Made by a program: the position numbers and the translations under genes. DNA of 64,000 nucleotides from Anaerolinea thermophila (GTDB lineage Bacteria > Chloroflexota > Anaerolineae > Anaerolineales > Anaerolineaceae): assembly GCF_020723905.1 (NCBI RefSeq), contig NZ_DYHZ01000002.1, forward strand, positions 62,001-126,000, given 5' to 3'. Positions 50,106-58,875 of the stretch are shown in pieces. Numbering within the stretch: the first letter of the stretch is position 1; each line of letters opens with the position of its first letter. A model generated the notes under the pieces. That model was not told the DNA's origin, made no database searches, and saw only the letters and a program-made list of their open reading frames with translations.

Positions 50106-50513
50106 ATGGAAAATCCACGCCATTGGAGAATTCGTAAACAGCGTTACGCCCTGGTGGGCGAGGTGTGCCCGCACTGTGAAGCCAAAATCTTCCCTCCGCG
50201 GGATGTCTGCCCGAACTGCGGCGGCGAAGCCAAGACGCAATTTAACTTTAGCGGTAAAGGCACTGTATTCTCATTTACCGTCATGAACGACGCCCCCGCA
50301 GGCTATGAAAAGAACCTGCCCTATGCGGTGGCGCTGGTTAAACTGGAAGAAGGTCCCATTGTGACTGCTCAGTTGACCGATCTGGGCGATCAGCCGGTGC
50401 AGATTGGTATGCCCGTGGAGATGGTCACCCGCCGGATTCGCGATGATGGCGATGAAAAGGGCATCATTGTGTACGGCTACAAGTTCCGCCCGGCGATGTC
50501 CAGCGCGCAGTAA
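50106..50513 (+). CDS. DUF35 / Zn-ribbon OB-fold protein
   Basis: RYALVGEVCPHCEAKIFPPRDVCPNCGGEAKTQFNFSGKGTVFSFTVMNDAPAGYEKNLPYAVALVKLEEGPIVTAQL. Confidence 0.93.
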   Translation: MENPRHWRIRKQRYALVGEVCPHCEAKIFPPRDVCPNCGGEAKTQFNFSGKGTVFSFTVMNDAPAGYEKNLPYAVALVKLEEGPIVTAQLTDLGDQPVQIGMPVEMVTRRIRDDGDEKGIIVYGYKFRPAMSSAQ

Positions 50514-50535
50514 ACATTAAATCACGCCTGATTCA

Positions 50536-50570
50536 CCGTGCCTTCTGCAAGAGGAAGGCACGGTTTTTTT
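50536..50570 (+). terminator. Rho-independent terminator of the mevalonate cluster
   Basis: CCGTGCCTTC TGCAAGAG GAAGGCACGG TTTTTTT. Confidence 0.92.
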
Positions 50571-50816
50571 AATGTGGCGCTGATTTTCTCCTCCTGAAAG
50601 CGCCTGGAAACAACCGGGCTGGCTTTCCTCCCTCACGGGATGGAGAGAAGCCCCGCAGTTGAAACGTTTGGCCTAAACCAAAATCCGGATGATCAGCCTG
50701 TTGTCCAGATTCATGTCCGGTTTTGGGAAAGAAATGATTGATTTTCCTTCTACAATAAGTTACATTGATTACAAGTTCACCTCTTAAGATCAAAGATTAG
50801 GAAAAGGGGGACACAA

Positions 50817-53198
50817 ATGAAAAAGAACCTTTTTTTCGTGATGGGACTGTTATTCCTGTTGATTTCAGCGTTTGCTCCGTATGGGGAAGTTGCCCGGTTG
50901 GGAAATGAGCAGTCCGAAGCGAGGGGAAAGGAGGCAGTCTTCTCCGCGCTGGAGGAGAGCAGGGACGCTCTGCGTTTGGGGGAAGGAATCTCTGCCCGGC
51001 GCCTCCTGACATTCGAACCACTTGAGGGGGTGACTGCGATAGCCGTGGGGTACAGTCACACCTGTGGGCTGACGGACAGTGGGGGAGTGCTGTGCTGGGG
51101 AAATAACGAGTACGGTCAGTTAGGAAACGGAATGAATGAGGATCGGGCGACGCCCGTGGCGGTGAGCGGACTTTCCGGCGGGGTGACTGCGATAACCGCG
51201 GGATACAGTCACACCTGTGCGCTGACGGACAGTGGCGGGGTGCTGTGCTGGGGAAATAACGAGTACGGTCAGTTGGGGGATGGGACGACGTTGGGGCGGC
51301 TGACGCCTGTGGGAGTGAGCGGACTGTCCAGCGGGGTGATTGCGATCGCCGCCGGGGGGTACCATACCTGTGCGCTGAAGAACAGTGGCGGGGTGGTGTG
51401 CTGGGGAGATAACTGGAATGGTCAGTTGGGAGATGGGACGAAGGAGGATCGGCTGACGCCCGTGGCGGTGAGCGGACTGTCCGGCGGGGTGACTGCGATA
51501 GCCGCAGGGTACAGTCACTCCTGTGCGCAGAAGAACAGCGGCGGGGTGGTGTGCTGGGGAAGCAACGCGTTTGGTCAGTTGGGAGATGGGACGACATTGG
51601 AGCGGCTGACGCCTGTTGGAGTGAGCGGTCTCTCCAGCGGGGTGGTTGCGATCACTGCGGGGTACGGTCTCACCTGTGCGCTGACGAACAGCGGTGGGAT
51701 GTTGTGCTGGGGAGACAACCGGTACGGTCAGTTAGGGGATGGGACGACGTCGGGGCGGCTGACGCCCGTGGCGGTGAGTGGTCTCTCCGGCGGGGTGATT
51801 GCGATCGCCGCAGGGGATGGTCACACCTGTGGGCTGACGGACAGTGGCGGAGTGCTGTGCTGGGGAAATAACTGGAATGGTCAGTTAGGGGACGGGACGA
51901 GAGAGAACCGGCTGACGCCTGTTGGAGTGAGCGGACTGACCGGCGGGGTGATTGCGATCGCCGCAGGTGGGTCTCACGCCTGTGCGCTGACGAACAGCGG
52001 CGGGGTGCTGTGCTGGGGCAAAAACTGGAATGGTCAGTTAGGGGGTGGAGCGCTGGGGTACCGCGTGTTCCCTGTAGCGGTGAGCGGACTGTCCGGCGGA
52101 GTGACTGCGATAACCGCGGGGTACAGTCACACCTGTGGGCTGACAGACAGTGGTGGAGTGCTGTGCTGGGGAGATAACTGGAATGGTCAGTTAGGGGATG
52201 GAACGAGGGAGGATCGGCGGACGCCTGTGGGAGTGAGCGGACTGTCCAGCGGGGTGGTTGCGATCGCCGCAGGAAGGTACCATACCTGTGCACTGACGAA
52301 CAGCGGCGGGGTGCTGTGCTGGGGAGATAACCGGTACGGTCAGTTAGGGGACGGGACGACGCTGGGGCGGCTGACGCCCGTGGCGGTGAGTGGTCTCTCT
52401 AGCGGGGTGACTGCGATAACCGCGGGGTACAGTCACACCTGTGCACTGACGGACAGTGGTGGGGTGCTGTGCTGGGGAACCAACTTGTATGGTCAGTTAG
52501 GGGACGGGACGACGTTGGGGCGGCTGACGCCCGTGGCGGTGAGCGGACTGTCCGGCGGAGTGGTTGCGATCTCTGCCGGATGGGATCACACCTGTGCAAA
52601 GACGGACAACGGCGGGATGCTGTGCTGGGGAAGCAACCGGTTCGGTCAGTTAGGGGACGGGACCTGGGAGGATCGGCGGACGCCCGTGGCGGTGAGCGGA
52701 CTGTCCACCGGGGTGAGATCGATAGCCGCGGGTGGGTACCACACCTGTGCGCTGAAGAACAGCGGCGGGGTGGTGTGCTGGGGAAGCAACCGGTATGGTC
52801 AGTTAGGGGACGGGACCTGGGAAGATCGGCTGACGCCTGTGGCGGTGAGCGGACTGTCCACCGGGGTGATTGGCATCGCTGTGGGGCAAAATCACACCTG
52901 TGCGCTGAAGAACAGCGGCGGGACAGTGTGCTGGGGAGATAACCGGTATGGTCAGTTAGGGGACGGGACGAGGGAGGAGCGACTGACGCCCGTGGCAGTG
53001 AGCGGCCTCTCCAGCGGGGTGAGAGCAGTAGCCGCGGGTGGAGATCATACCTGTGCGCTGACGGACAACGGCGGGGTGCTGTGCTGGGGAGATAACCGGT
53101 ACGGTCAGTTAGGGGATGGAACGTCAGGGTACAGCAGTGTACCTGCGCCGGTAGTTATCTATCCCTTCAAGGTCTTTTTGCCCGCAGTGCGGAAGTAG
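50817..53198 (+). CDS. Secreted RCC1-like repeat protein (14 tandem 51-aa repeats)
   Basis: Signal peptide; 14 copies of GYSHTCALTDSGGVLCWGDNxYGQLGDGTxxxRLTPVAVSGLSSGVxAIAA; C-terminus YPFKVFLPAVRK. Confidence 0.9.
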   Translation: MKKNLFFVMGLLFLLISAFAPYGEVARLGNEQSEARGKEAVFSALEESRDALRLGEGISARRLLTFEPLEGVTAIAVGYSHTCGLTDSGGVLCWGNNEYGQLGNGMNEDRATPVAVSGLSGGVTAITAGYSHTCALTDSGGVLCWGNNEYGQLGDGTTLGRLTPVGVSGLSSGVIAIAAGGYHTCALKNSGGVVCWGDNWNGQLGDGTKEDRLTPVAVSGLSGGVTAIAAGYSHSCAQKNSGGVVCWGSNAFGQLGDGTTLERLTPVGVSGLSSGVVAITAGYGLTCALTNSGGMLCWGDNRYGQLGDGTTSGRLTPVAVSGLSGGVIAIAAGDGHTCGLTDSGGVLCWGNNWNGQLGDGTRENRLTPVGVSGLTGGVIAIAAGGSHACALTNSGGVLCWGKNWNGQLGGGALGYRVFPVAVSGLSGGVTAITAGYSHTCGLTDSGGVLCWGDNWNGQLGDGTREDRRTPVGVSGLSSGVVAIAAGRYHTCALTNSGGVLCWGDNRYGQLGDGTTLGRLTPVAVSGLSSGVTAITAGYSHTCALTDSGGVLCWGTNLYGQLGDGTTLGRLTPVAVSGLSGGVVAISAGWDHTCAKTDNGGMLCWGSNRFGQLGDGTWEDRRTPVAVSGLSTGVRSIAAGGYHTCALKNSGGVVCWGSNRYGQLGDGTWEDRLTPVAVSGLSTGVIGIAVGQNHTCALKNSGGTVCWGDNRYGQLGDGTREERLTPVAVSGLSSGVRAVAAGGDHTCALTDNGGVLCWGDNRYGQLGDGTSGYSSVPAPVVIYPFKVFLPAVRK
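51048..53135 (+). repeat. 153-bp tandem repeat array encoding RCC1-type repeats
   Basis: Units begin at 51048 and every 153 bp to 53037, in frame. Confidence 0.92.
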
Positions 53199-53574
53199 TC
53201 AACCCCGAAAGGATATGGTTTTCCTGTAGAGATTGAAAGAGCCGATAAAGGGATGAAAAGGAGCCTCTCGCCCGATGAAGGGGTCGCATAAAACCCCGAT
53301 CAGGGGGAGGTTCCTGTGGAACCATTTAGCCCTCTGCACCGATGGGAATGGGCTGTCCCGTTTGTAAAGGGAAGTCTTGTGCTTCCTGGTGCCGATTCAA
53401 ACAACCAGCAACAGCCGCAGGAAGCGTTCTTCGGGTGGTTATCCGGTATCACTGGATGACGCCACCCCTTTCCGGTGGGGGAGGAATCATACCTGCCGCC
53501 GGATTGCTGGCTTTTTCTGCCTTTGATCAACTCTATAGTTCCGCCCGATTTCTGGAATCTGGAAAAAATCATCC

Positions 53575-53629
53575 TTGACATTATAGAACATATATTCTAT
53601 AATCACTTTACACTAGAACAAATTTTCTA
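53575..53629 (+). promoter_or_regulatory. Consensus sigma-70 type promoter with two SOS/LexA-like palindromes
   Basis: TTGACA - 17 nt - TATAAT (53575-53603); TTATAGAA-N6-TTCTATAA (53581-53602) fills the spacer; second TAGAA-N6-TTCTA at 53614-53629. Confidence 0.75.
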
Positions 53630-53668
53630 ATCTGTTCTGTTCTTTCCAGGAGTAAGGAGGCGAACGGT

Positions 53669-54475
53669 ATGAACAACAACAGTCGTGCCATGAGCGCGCA
53701 ATTTCGCTCAGCCATTTCCCGCGCGGACCCGAGTGTGGTGTTCCTGGTGATGATCCTGGGGGCGTTGGTTGCCTTCGAGATCTTCAACTACAGCACCACC
53801 GATCACGCCCTGCGGGACCTGCTGGGTGACCTCAAATTTGGCGGGATGTACTGGTCCACCATTCTCGCAATTGCCTTTTGCGGGATTGATTTTGCCGGGA
53901 TTGCCCGCCTGTTCACCCCCGAACAGGGCGCTGATGAACCCCGCGAAATCTGGTATCTGTTCGGGGCGTGGTTGCTGGCGGCAACCATGAACGCCATCCT
54001 CACCTGGTGGGGGGTGTCCATGGCAATCACCAATCACAAGGTGCAGAGCGCCGCTGTCATCAATCCCAAGACGATTGCCACGGTTGTGCCGATCTTCGTT
54101 GCCATCATGGTGTGGGTCATCCGGGTGTTGATTATTGGCACGCTTACCGTGGCGATGGATCGGGTGCTCCGTGGAGAAAGTTCTCGTTCCCGTTCATGGA
54201 GGAGCACAGCGGCAACTTCTGCCGGTTTGCCCACCCCTGCACCTCTGCCCACTGCCCCATCCTTTGCACCGCGTCCAACGCCCACCCCATCGTTGAGCCG
54301 CAGTGCCGCACCCACTTCGCGGGCTTCTTCCAGCGCCTCATTCTCTGCGCCTGCGCCTGCTGAGTCTGCGCCGATCCCTGAACCCACCTATCACAGTCTC
54401 TCCATGAGCGGACGCGCTTCCAGCGCTGCACCTGTGGGCAGTCGCCCTGCACAAACACCCACCCGCCGATTATAA
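53669..54475 (+). CDS. Membrane protein of unknown function with Pro/Ser/Ala-rich C-terminal tail
   Basis: About 4 TM segments, then low-complexity tail; strong promoter and RBS upstream. Confidence 0.75.
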   Translation: MNNNSRAMSAQFRSAISRADPSVVFLVMILGALVAFEIFNYSTTDHALRDLLGDLKFGGMYWSTILAIAFCGIDFAGIARLFTPEQGADEPREIWYLFGAWLLAATMNAILTWWGVSMAITNHKVQSAAVINPKTIATVVPIFVAIMVWVIRVLIIGTLTVAMDRVLRGESSRSRSWRSTAATSAGLPTPAPLPTAPSFAPRPTPTPSLSRSAAPTSRASSSASFSAPAPAESAPIPEPTYHSLSMSGRASSAAPVGSRPAQTPTRRL

Positions 54476-54503
54476 AAACAGGGATGAAAAATTGAATAGC
54501 GAT

Positions 54504-55916
54504 TTATTCCCGTGACGCGCCTTCGGGCGCGTCACTGCTTTTCTGGGGCTGGGTGAGCGGCAGGTGAATGACAAAGGTGGTGCCTTTTCCAACCACCGAG
54601 GTCACGTCAATTCTTCCCCCATGCACCTGCACAATCCAGTAGGCGATGGAGAGCCCCAGTCCAAAACCGCTTGCCTGCCCCTGACTGCGCGTGCGCGACT
54701 TCTCCCCGCGGTAAAAACGTTCGAAGATGTAGGGCAGGTCTTCCTCGGGAATGCCGGGTCCGGTATCGCTCACTGTGATACGGGCATATCCGTCGCTCTG
54801 GGTCAGTCCAAGGGTCACCACCCCGCCTGCCGGAGTGTACTGCACCGCATTGCCCACAATGTTAAGAAGCACCTGCTTGAGGCGGTCCCGATCGCCAATC
54901 AGGGAGACCTGCTCCAGCGGATTCACCTCGATACGCACCCGGTCTCCTGCCAGCGTGCGCATTTGCTGGAACACTTCCAGCAGGATGGTATCCATCTCCA
55001 CCGGTTTCAGATCCAGCGGCAGGCGTCCCGATTCTGCCTGAGCCAGTAACAGCAGGTTGCCAACCAGCCGGGAGAGGCGGTCCACCTCCGACTCAATGCT
55101 CTGGAGCGATTCCTCGTCGCCACATTTCATCTTGCGCATCAGGCTCACCTCACCCTTGATGACCGTCAGCGGGGTGCGCAGTTCGTGGCTTACATCGGCG
55201 ATGAAGCGCCGCTGGGTGGTGAAAAGGCTTTCCAGTCGGCTGAGAGTCTGATTGAAGGCTTGAATCAGGCGTCCCACCTCGTCATCGCTATCGGGCGGGG
55301 TGGGAATGCGCCGCGAGAGATCATCGGCACGGGTGATGGTGGTGGCAACTTCCGTGACCATCTCCAGCGGTTCCAGTGTGCGCCGCACAGCCACCGATGC
55401 CAGCAAGGCGGAGAAGAAGGTCGAAATGAGCGAAAGGAAAATGAGAATGGATGCCAGCGTGGAGCGCACCGCATCCACCAGCGCCAGACTCAACCCTACC
55501 TGTAAAATCCCCACCGGACCACGTCGGGAGACCAGCGGTACCGTCAGCACGCGCATGTGCTGATCGTTGCTGAAGGCGGCGCTGAACATGGTCCTGCCGG
55601 ATTGACGGGCGGCGGGATCGAGCGGTTGCGTCCAGGTGCGCGGGCGGGCAAACTGCAGACGGCGGTTGTTGTCCCAAACCTGAATGACCAGGGTGCCTTC
55701 CGCCGGCTCAAAGGCATCCAGCCAGCGGCGGTCAAACTGCCCCATGGTATTCACTCCCAACCCTTCAATCAGGCGGGCGGCTTCCCGTTCCAGAACGCTG
55801 TCCACCTGTTCGGTTAAAACAACGCTCACCAGTCCGTAGACCAGCGAGCCAAAGATAAGCAAAGTGCCCCCCAGCACAAGCGTGAAGAGGAGGGCAAGCC
55901 GGGTGCGAAGCGACAT
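54504..55916 (-). CDS. Sensor histidine kinase (HAMP, HisKA, HATPase)
   Basis: FIADVSHELRTPLTVIKGEVSLM H-box, VLLNIVGNAVQYTPAGG N-box, VSDTGPGIPEEDLPYIFERFYRG. Confidence 0.95.
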   Translation of the reverse strand: MSLRTRLALLFTLVLGGTLLIFGSLVYGLVSVVLTEQVDSVLEREAARLIEGLGVNTMGQFDRRWLDAFEPAEGTLVIQVWDNNRRLQFARPRTWTQPLDPAARQSGRTMFSAAFSNDQHMRVLTVPLVSRRGPVGILQVGLSLALVDAVRSTLASILIFLSLISTFFSALLASVAVRRTLEPLEMVTEVATTITRADDLSRRIPTPPDSDDEVGRLIQAFNQTLSRLESLFTTQRRFIADVSHELRTPLTVIKGEVSLMRKMKCGDEESLQSIESEVDRLSRLVGNLLLLAQAESGRLPLDLKPVEMDTILLEVFQQMRTLAGDRVRIEVNPLEQVSLIGDRDRLKQVLLNIVGNAVQYTPAGGVVTLGLTQSDGYARITVSDTGPGIPEEDLPYIFERFYRGEKSRTRSQGQASGFGLGLSIAYWIVQVHGGRIDVTSVVGKGTTFVIHLPLTQPQKSSDAPEGASRE

Positions 55917-56593
55917 CAGGGGGTTTCTCTCAGCACGTATCCTACCCCGCGCACGGTATGGAGCAGGCGGGGCTCTCCGTCACTTTCCAGTTTTTGCCGT
56001 AGATAGCGAATGTACACGTCCAGGACGTTGCTTTCGCCGCCAAAGTCATAGCCCCACACGCGGTCGAAAATCATCTCGCGGGTAAGCACCTGCCGCGGAT
56101 GCCGCAGGAAGAGTTCCAGCAAGTCGTATTCCTTGGCGGTCAGGGGAATGGTGCGGTTGCCGCGGGTGGCTTGCCGGGTGGATGTGTCGAGAGTCAGGTC
56201 GGCAAACGAGAGTACCGGAGCGCGTTCCATCTGGGTGCGGCGCAGGAGAGCGCGAATGCGGGCAAGAAGTTCTTCCAGTTCAAAGGGCTTGGTCATGTAA
56301 TCATCGGCGCCCGAGTCAAGCCCCTGCACGCGGTCCTGCAGGGTGTCTTTGGCTGTCAGCATCAGGATAGGGGCATTGCAGAGGGTGCGCAAACGCTGGC
56401 AGACTTCCAGTCCATCCATGCCGGGAAGCATCCAGTCCAGGATGATCAAATCGGGGCGATGCTCGCGCGCCAGTTGCAGTCCACTTTCCCCTTCCAGCGC
56501 ACTTTCCACCAGATAACCCTCATAGGTCAACGCCCGCTTTAGAACGCGAACGATGCCCTCATCGTCTTCAATGATTAAAATGCGTTCCTTCAT
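55916..56593 (-). CDS. OmpR/PhoB-family response regulator
   Basis: [36 protein letters not shown]-terminal winged helix [28 protein letters not shown]. Confidence 0.95.
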   Translation of the reverse strand: MKERILIIEDDEGIVRVLKRALTYEGYLVESALEGESGLQLAREHRPDLIILDWMLPGMDGLEVCQRLRTLCNAPILMLTAKDTLQDRVQGLDSGADDYMTKPFELEELLARIRALLRRTQMERAPVLSFADLTLDTSTRQATRGNRTIPLTAKEYDLLELFLRHPRQVLTREMIFDRVWGYDFGGESNVLDVYIRYLRQKLESDGEPRLLHTVRGVGYVLRETP

Positions 56594-56749
56594 GTGCCCC
56601 TCCTCTGAAATTAATATACCATGATTCGCGGTTGGAAAGTATGCTTTATCCTCACTCTCTCAACAGGAGGGGGCAAAAAGGGGCGGCGGCATGGGTGGAT
56701 GCCGCCGCCAGAAAGAAGGGAAGGGAAGAGATGATGAAGAATGGGGAAT

Positions 56750-56983
56750 TTACGCTGAATGCCCCGTCCAGGCAGAAACCAGTTGCAGGGCTTCGCCGGC
56801 GTATTCAGCAGGAACGCGTACCTCAAAACGCCCGTCCGGAAGGCGTTTCATCTTTTTTGCCAGGCGGGCGGGCAGATGGGCGCACTTCAACCGTTCGCAA
56901 ATCTCCACTGCCAGCGCCAGTGCTACCGTGCGGAAGACCGGTGTATCCGCAGGTGTCTCATCAGAAGAAGGGGGATGACTCAT
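56750..56983 (-). CDS. Hypothetical protein (start at MSHPPSSDE)
   Basis: Short ORF on the minus strand with plausible start; no recognised family. Confidence 0.45.
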   Translation of the reverse strand: MSHPPSSDETPADTPVFRTVALALAVEICERLKCAHLPARLAKKMKRLPDGRFEVRVPAEYAGEALQLVSAWTGHSA

Positions 56984-57078
56984 AGGGATTACCTCCGTCC
57001 AAAAGGATTGCAGTCTGAACAACCTTCTGAACAGAGATAACCCCGCAAAATGGACAAAGTGACGGGGAATTTTTCCCG

Positions 57079-57441
57079 TTACCGGTGCGTGGGAATGGGG
57101 TGTAAATCGGGAAAGCGCACAAATGCGCCATCGCCAGCGGGGGTCAGGGTTCCCACTGCGCGCACGGCGTCCAGGTTCAGCGCGCCGTACAGGTGGGGGA
57201 ACAGTTCTTTCCCTCCCTCCAGTGGTGGTTCCAGACGCAAAGGCGCCTGAAGCAGGGCGCTCTCCACCTCCAGCACCACCAGATCCCGTTGACCTCGAAA
57301 GAGAGTATTCGCCACCCGCAGGAGTTGATCGCGCATGGAAAAGTGGATGAATCCCTCACGGTTGAGCGACTCGGGACGGTACATCCCCGCTTCACGGGCG
57401 CTTTCCCAGTCCGAAGCGGTCAGTATGTGAAATAGAATCAT
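57079..57441 (-). CDS. DUF952-family protein
   Basis: ILFHILTASDWESAREAGMYRPESLNREGFIHFSMRDQLLRVANTLF...FPHLYGALNLDAV. Confidence 0.85.
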   Translation of the reverse strand: MILFHILTASDWESAREAGMYRPESLNREGFIHFSMRDQLLRVANTLFRGQRDLVVLEVESALLQAPLRLEPPLEGGKELFPHLYGALNLDAVRAVGTLTPAGDGAFVRFPDLHPIPTHR

Positions 57442-57471
57442 GGTGCAACCTCGTTGTAAACGGTATTGTCC

Positions 57472-58425
57472 CTATTTTAAGACCACTTCGCCCCAGGTGG
57501 TAGGATCGGTGAGCGCGCGGCGCGGTGCGCTGGACACCATGCTCTGCTGAACGGCATTGCCGGGCAGGTCGTTATCCGAAACCGAGAGCGCAAACCCCAG
57601 ACGCATTCCCCGTGTGGGGGTGATGCCAAACACCGACCAGGGGATGGCAATCTCGGCGCGGTAAATGGCGCCCTCATAACGGGCGGCGATCTTTACTCCG
57701 GAAGGCGTGCCACTCTTTGAAGATGGATACCACAGGTAGGCTTCCGGATTGCCGGAGGCTATTTCCGGGCGTCCGAGGGCAAAACCCAGTTGAAAATCAT
57801 CCCCGTTGAGGCGGTCGGTGGAAAAATCGCCCAGCAGATCGGTGTCCAGCAGGAGTTCGATGCTGTCGCCTTTGTAGATCATCTCCCCGGAAGAAGTTTG
57901 CACGTAGCGGTCATCGCGCACCTTGACGGCAAGGTAAAGATAAGTATTGTCCCATCCCACATAGTACGAACCGGCAAGGTCGTCCTCGTTCTGCCACTCA
58001 CTCTTGCCGAAAACCACATGGGTGGCGGGATACTCCCTTGCCACTTTCTTCCATTCACTCCAGTCGCCGTCCAGCGTTGGTGCCGGACTCATGAAGGTGG
58101 CGTTCGAGACCACGCTCCGCCGCGGGGGAGAGGTGGGAGTGGGCGGCACGGGGGTGGGAGGCACGGCTGTCGGCACTGCCTGGGTAGCCGTGGGAGCGGG
58201 CAGTGTGGGCGAAGCCTGCGCCGGCGGGACGCTCGTGGCGGTGGCAACCGGTGGGAAGGTGGGCGTTGGCGGAATAGCCGACGCCGTCTGGTACAGAGCG
58301 GCTAAAGTCTGCTCCAGCGGGGGAACGGTAGGGGTTGCCGCCTGCCTGCCGAACGATGGAAAGTTGCATGCCGCCATCGCCACCAGCAGGGCAACAAACG
58401 GAATCAACAAACGCAAGCGTTTCAT
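57472..58425 (-). CDS. Lipoprotein with CBM9-like / DOMON-like domain
   Basis: Lipobox VAMAACNF; Thr/Pro linker; PTLDGDWSEWKKV...NTYLYLAVKVRDDRY...GDSIELLLDT...EIAIPWSVFGI. Confidence 0.78.
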   Translation of the reverse strand: MKRLRLLIPFVALLVAMAACNFPSFGRQAATPTVPPLEQTLAALYQTASAIPPTPTFPPVATATSVPPAQASPTLPAPTATQAVPTAVPPTPVPPTPTSPPRRSVVSNATFMSPAPTLDGDWSEWKKVAREYPATHVVFGKSEWQNEDDLAGSYYVGWDNTYLYLAVKVRDDRYVQTSSGEMIYKGDSIELLLDTDLLGDFSTDRLNGDDFQLGFALGRPEIASGNPEAYLWYPSSKSGTPSGVKIAARYEGAIYRAEIAIPWSVFGITPTRGMRLGFALSVSDNDLPGNAVQQSMVSSAPRRALTDPTTWGEVVLK

Positions 58426-58666
58426 GTTCTTCTCCTCACTTTCCAGCATCCTGAACGCGATGCGGAATCTTCCTTCTGGTTAGACGTAAAGCATTGCTGG
58501 AAGGTTCCCATGCGGTGATTTCAATTTAATCTTACGGCATTACGCCCGCTTTGGCGCCGGGGATTTTGCCTTTTGGGGGTCAATCTGTCCCGTTCCAGGA
58601 GGTGGTCAGACTCTGGCGGGCTTCGTCCCATTGCTCATCCACCCCGGTGGTCTGCCCTCTATGTGG

Positions 58667-58866
58667 CACATCTGGGCAAAGTGAACCTGCGCGGTTTCTT
58701 TGCCTGGCTGATGTGGGTGGCGGTGCACATCTTCCAGTTTATTGGCTTTCACAACCGTCTGGCAGTGATGCTTAACTGGGCATGGGATTATTTTCTCTAT
58801 GACCGTGCGCTGCGCTTGATAGAACAGCCCGAAGAGAAGCCGGAAGAGCAGCAACTGCCGGTATGA
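58667..58866 (+). pseudogene. C-terminal remnant resembling type II NADH dehydrogenase (NDH-2)
   Basis: LGKVNLRGFFAWLMWVAVHIFQFIGFHNRLAVMLNWAWDYFLYDRALRLI resembles the NDH-2 C-terminal membrane-anchor region; no FAD/NAD-binding N-terminus upstream. Confidence 0.6.
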
Positions 58867-58875
58867 GGCGCGGGT

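Noticed and set aside
50797-51597. Long minus-strand ORFs (266 and 207 aa) opposite the RCC1 gene
   Set aside because: Low-complexity Ser/Pro/Arg translations that repeat with the 153-bp unit; shadow ORFs of the sense coding repeats.
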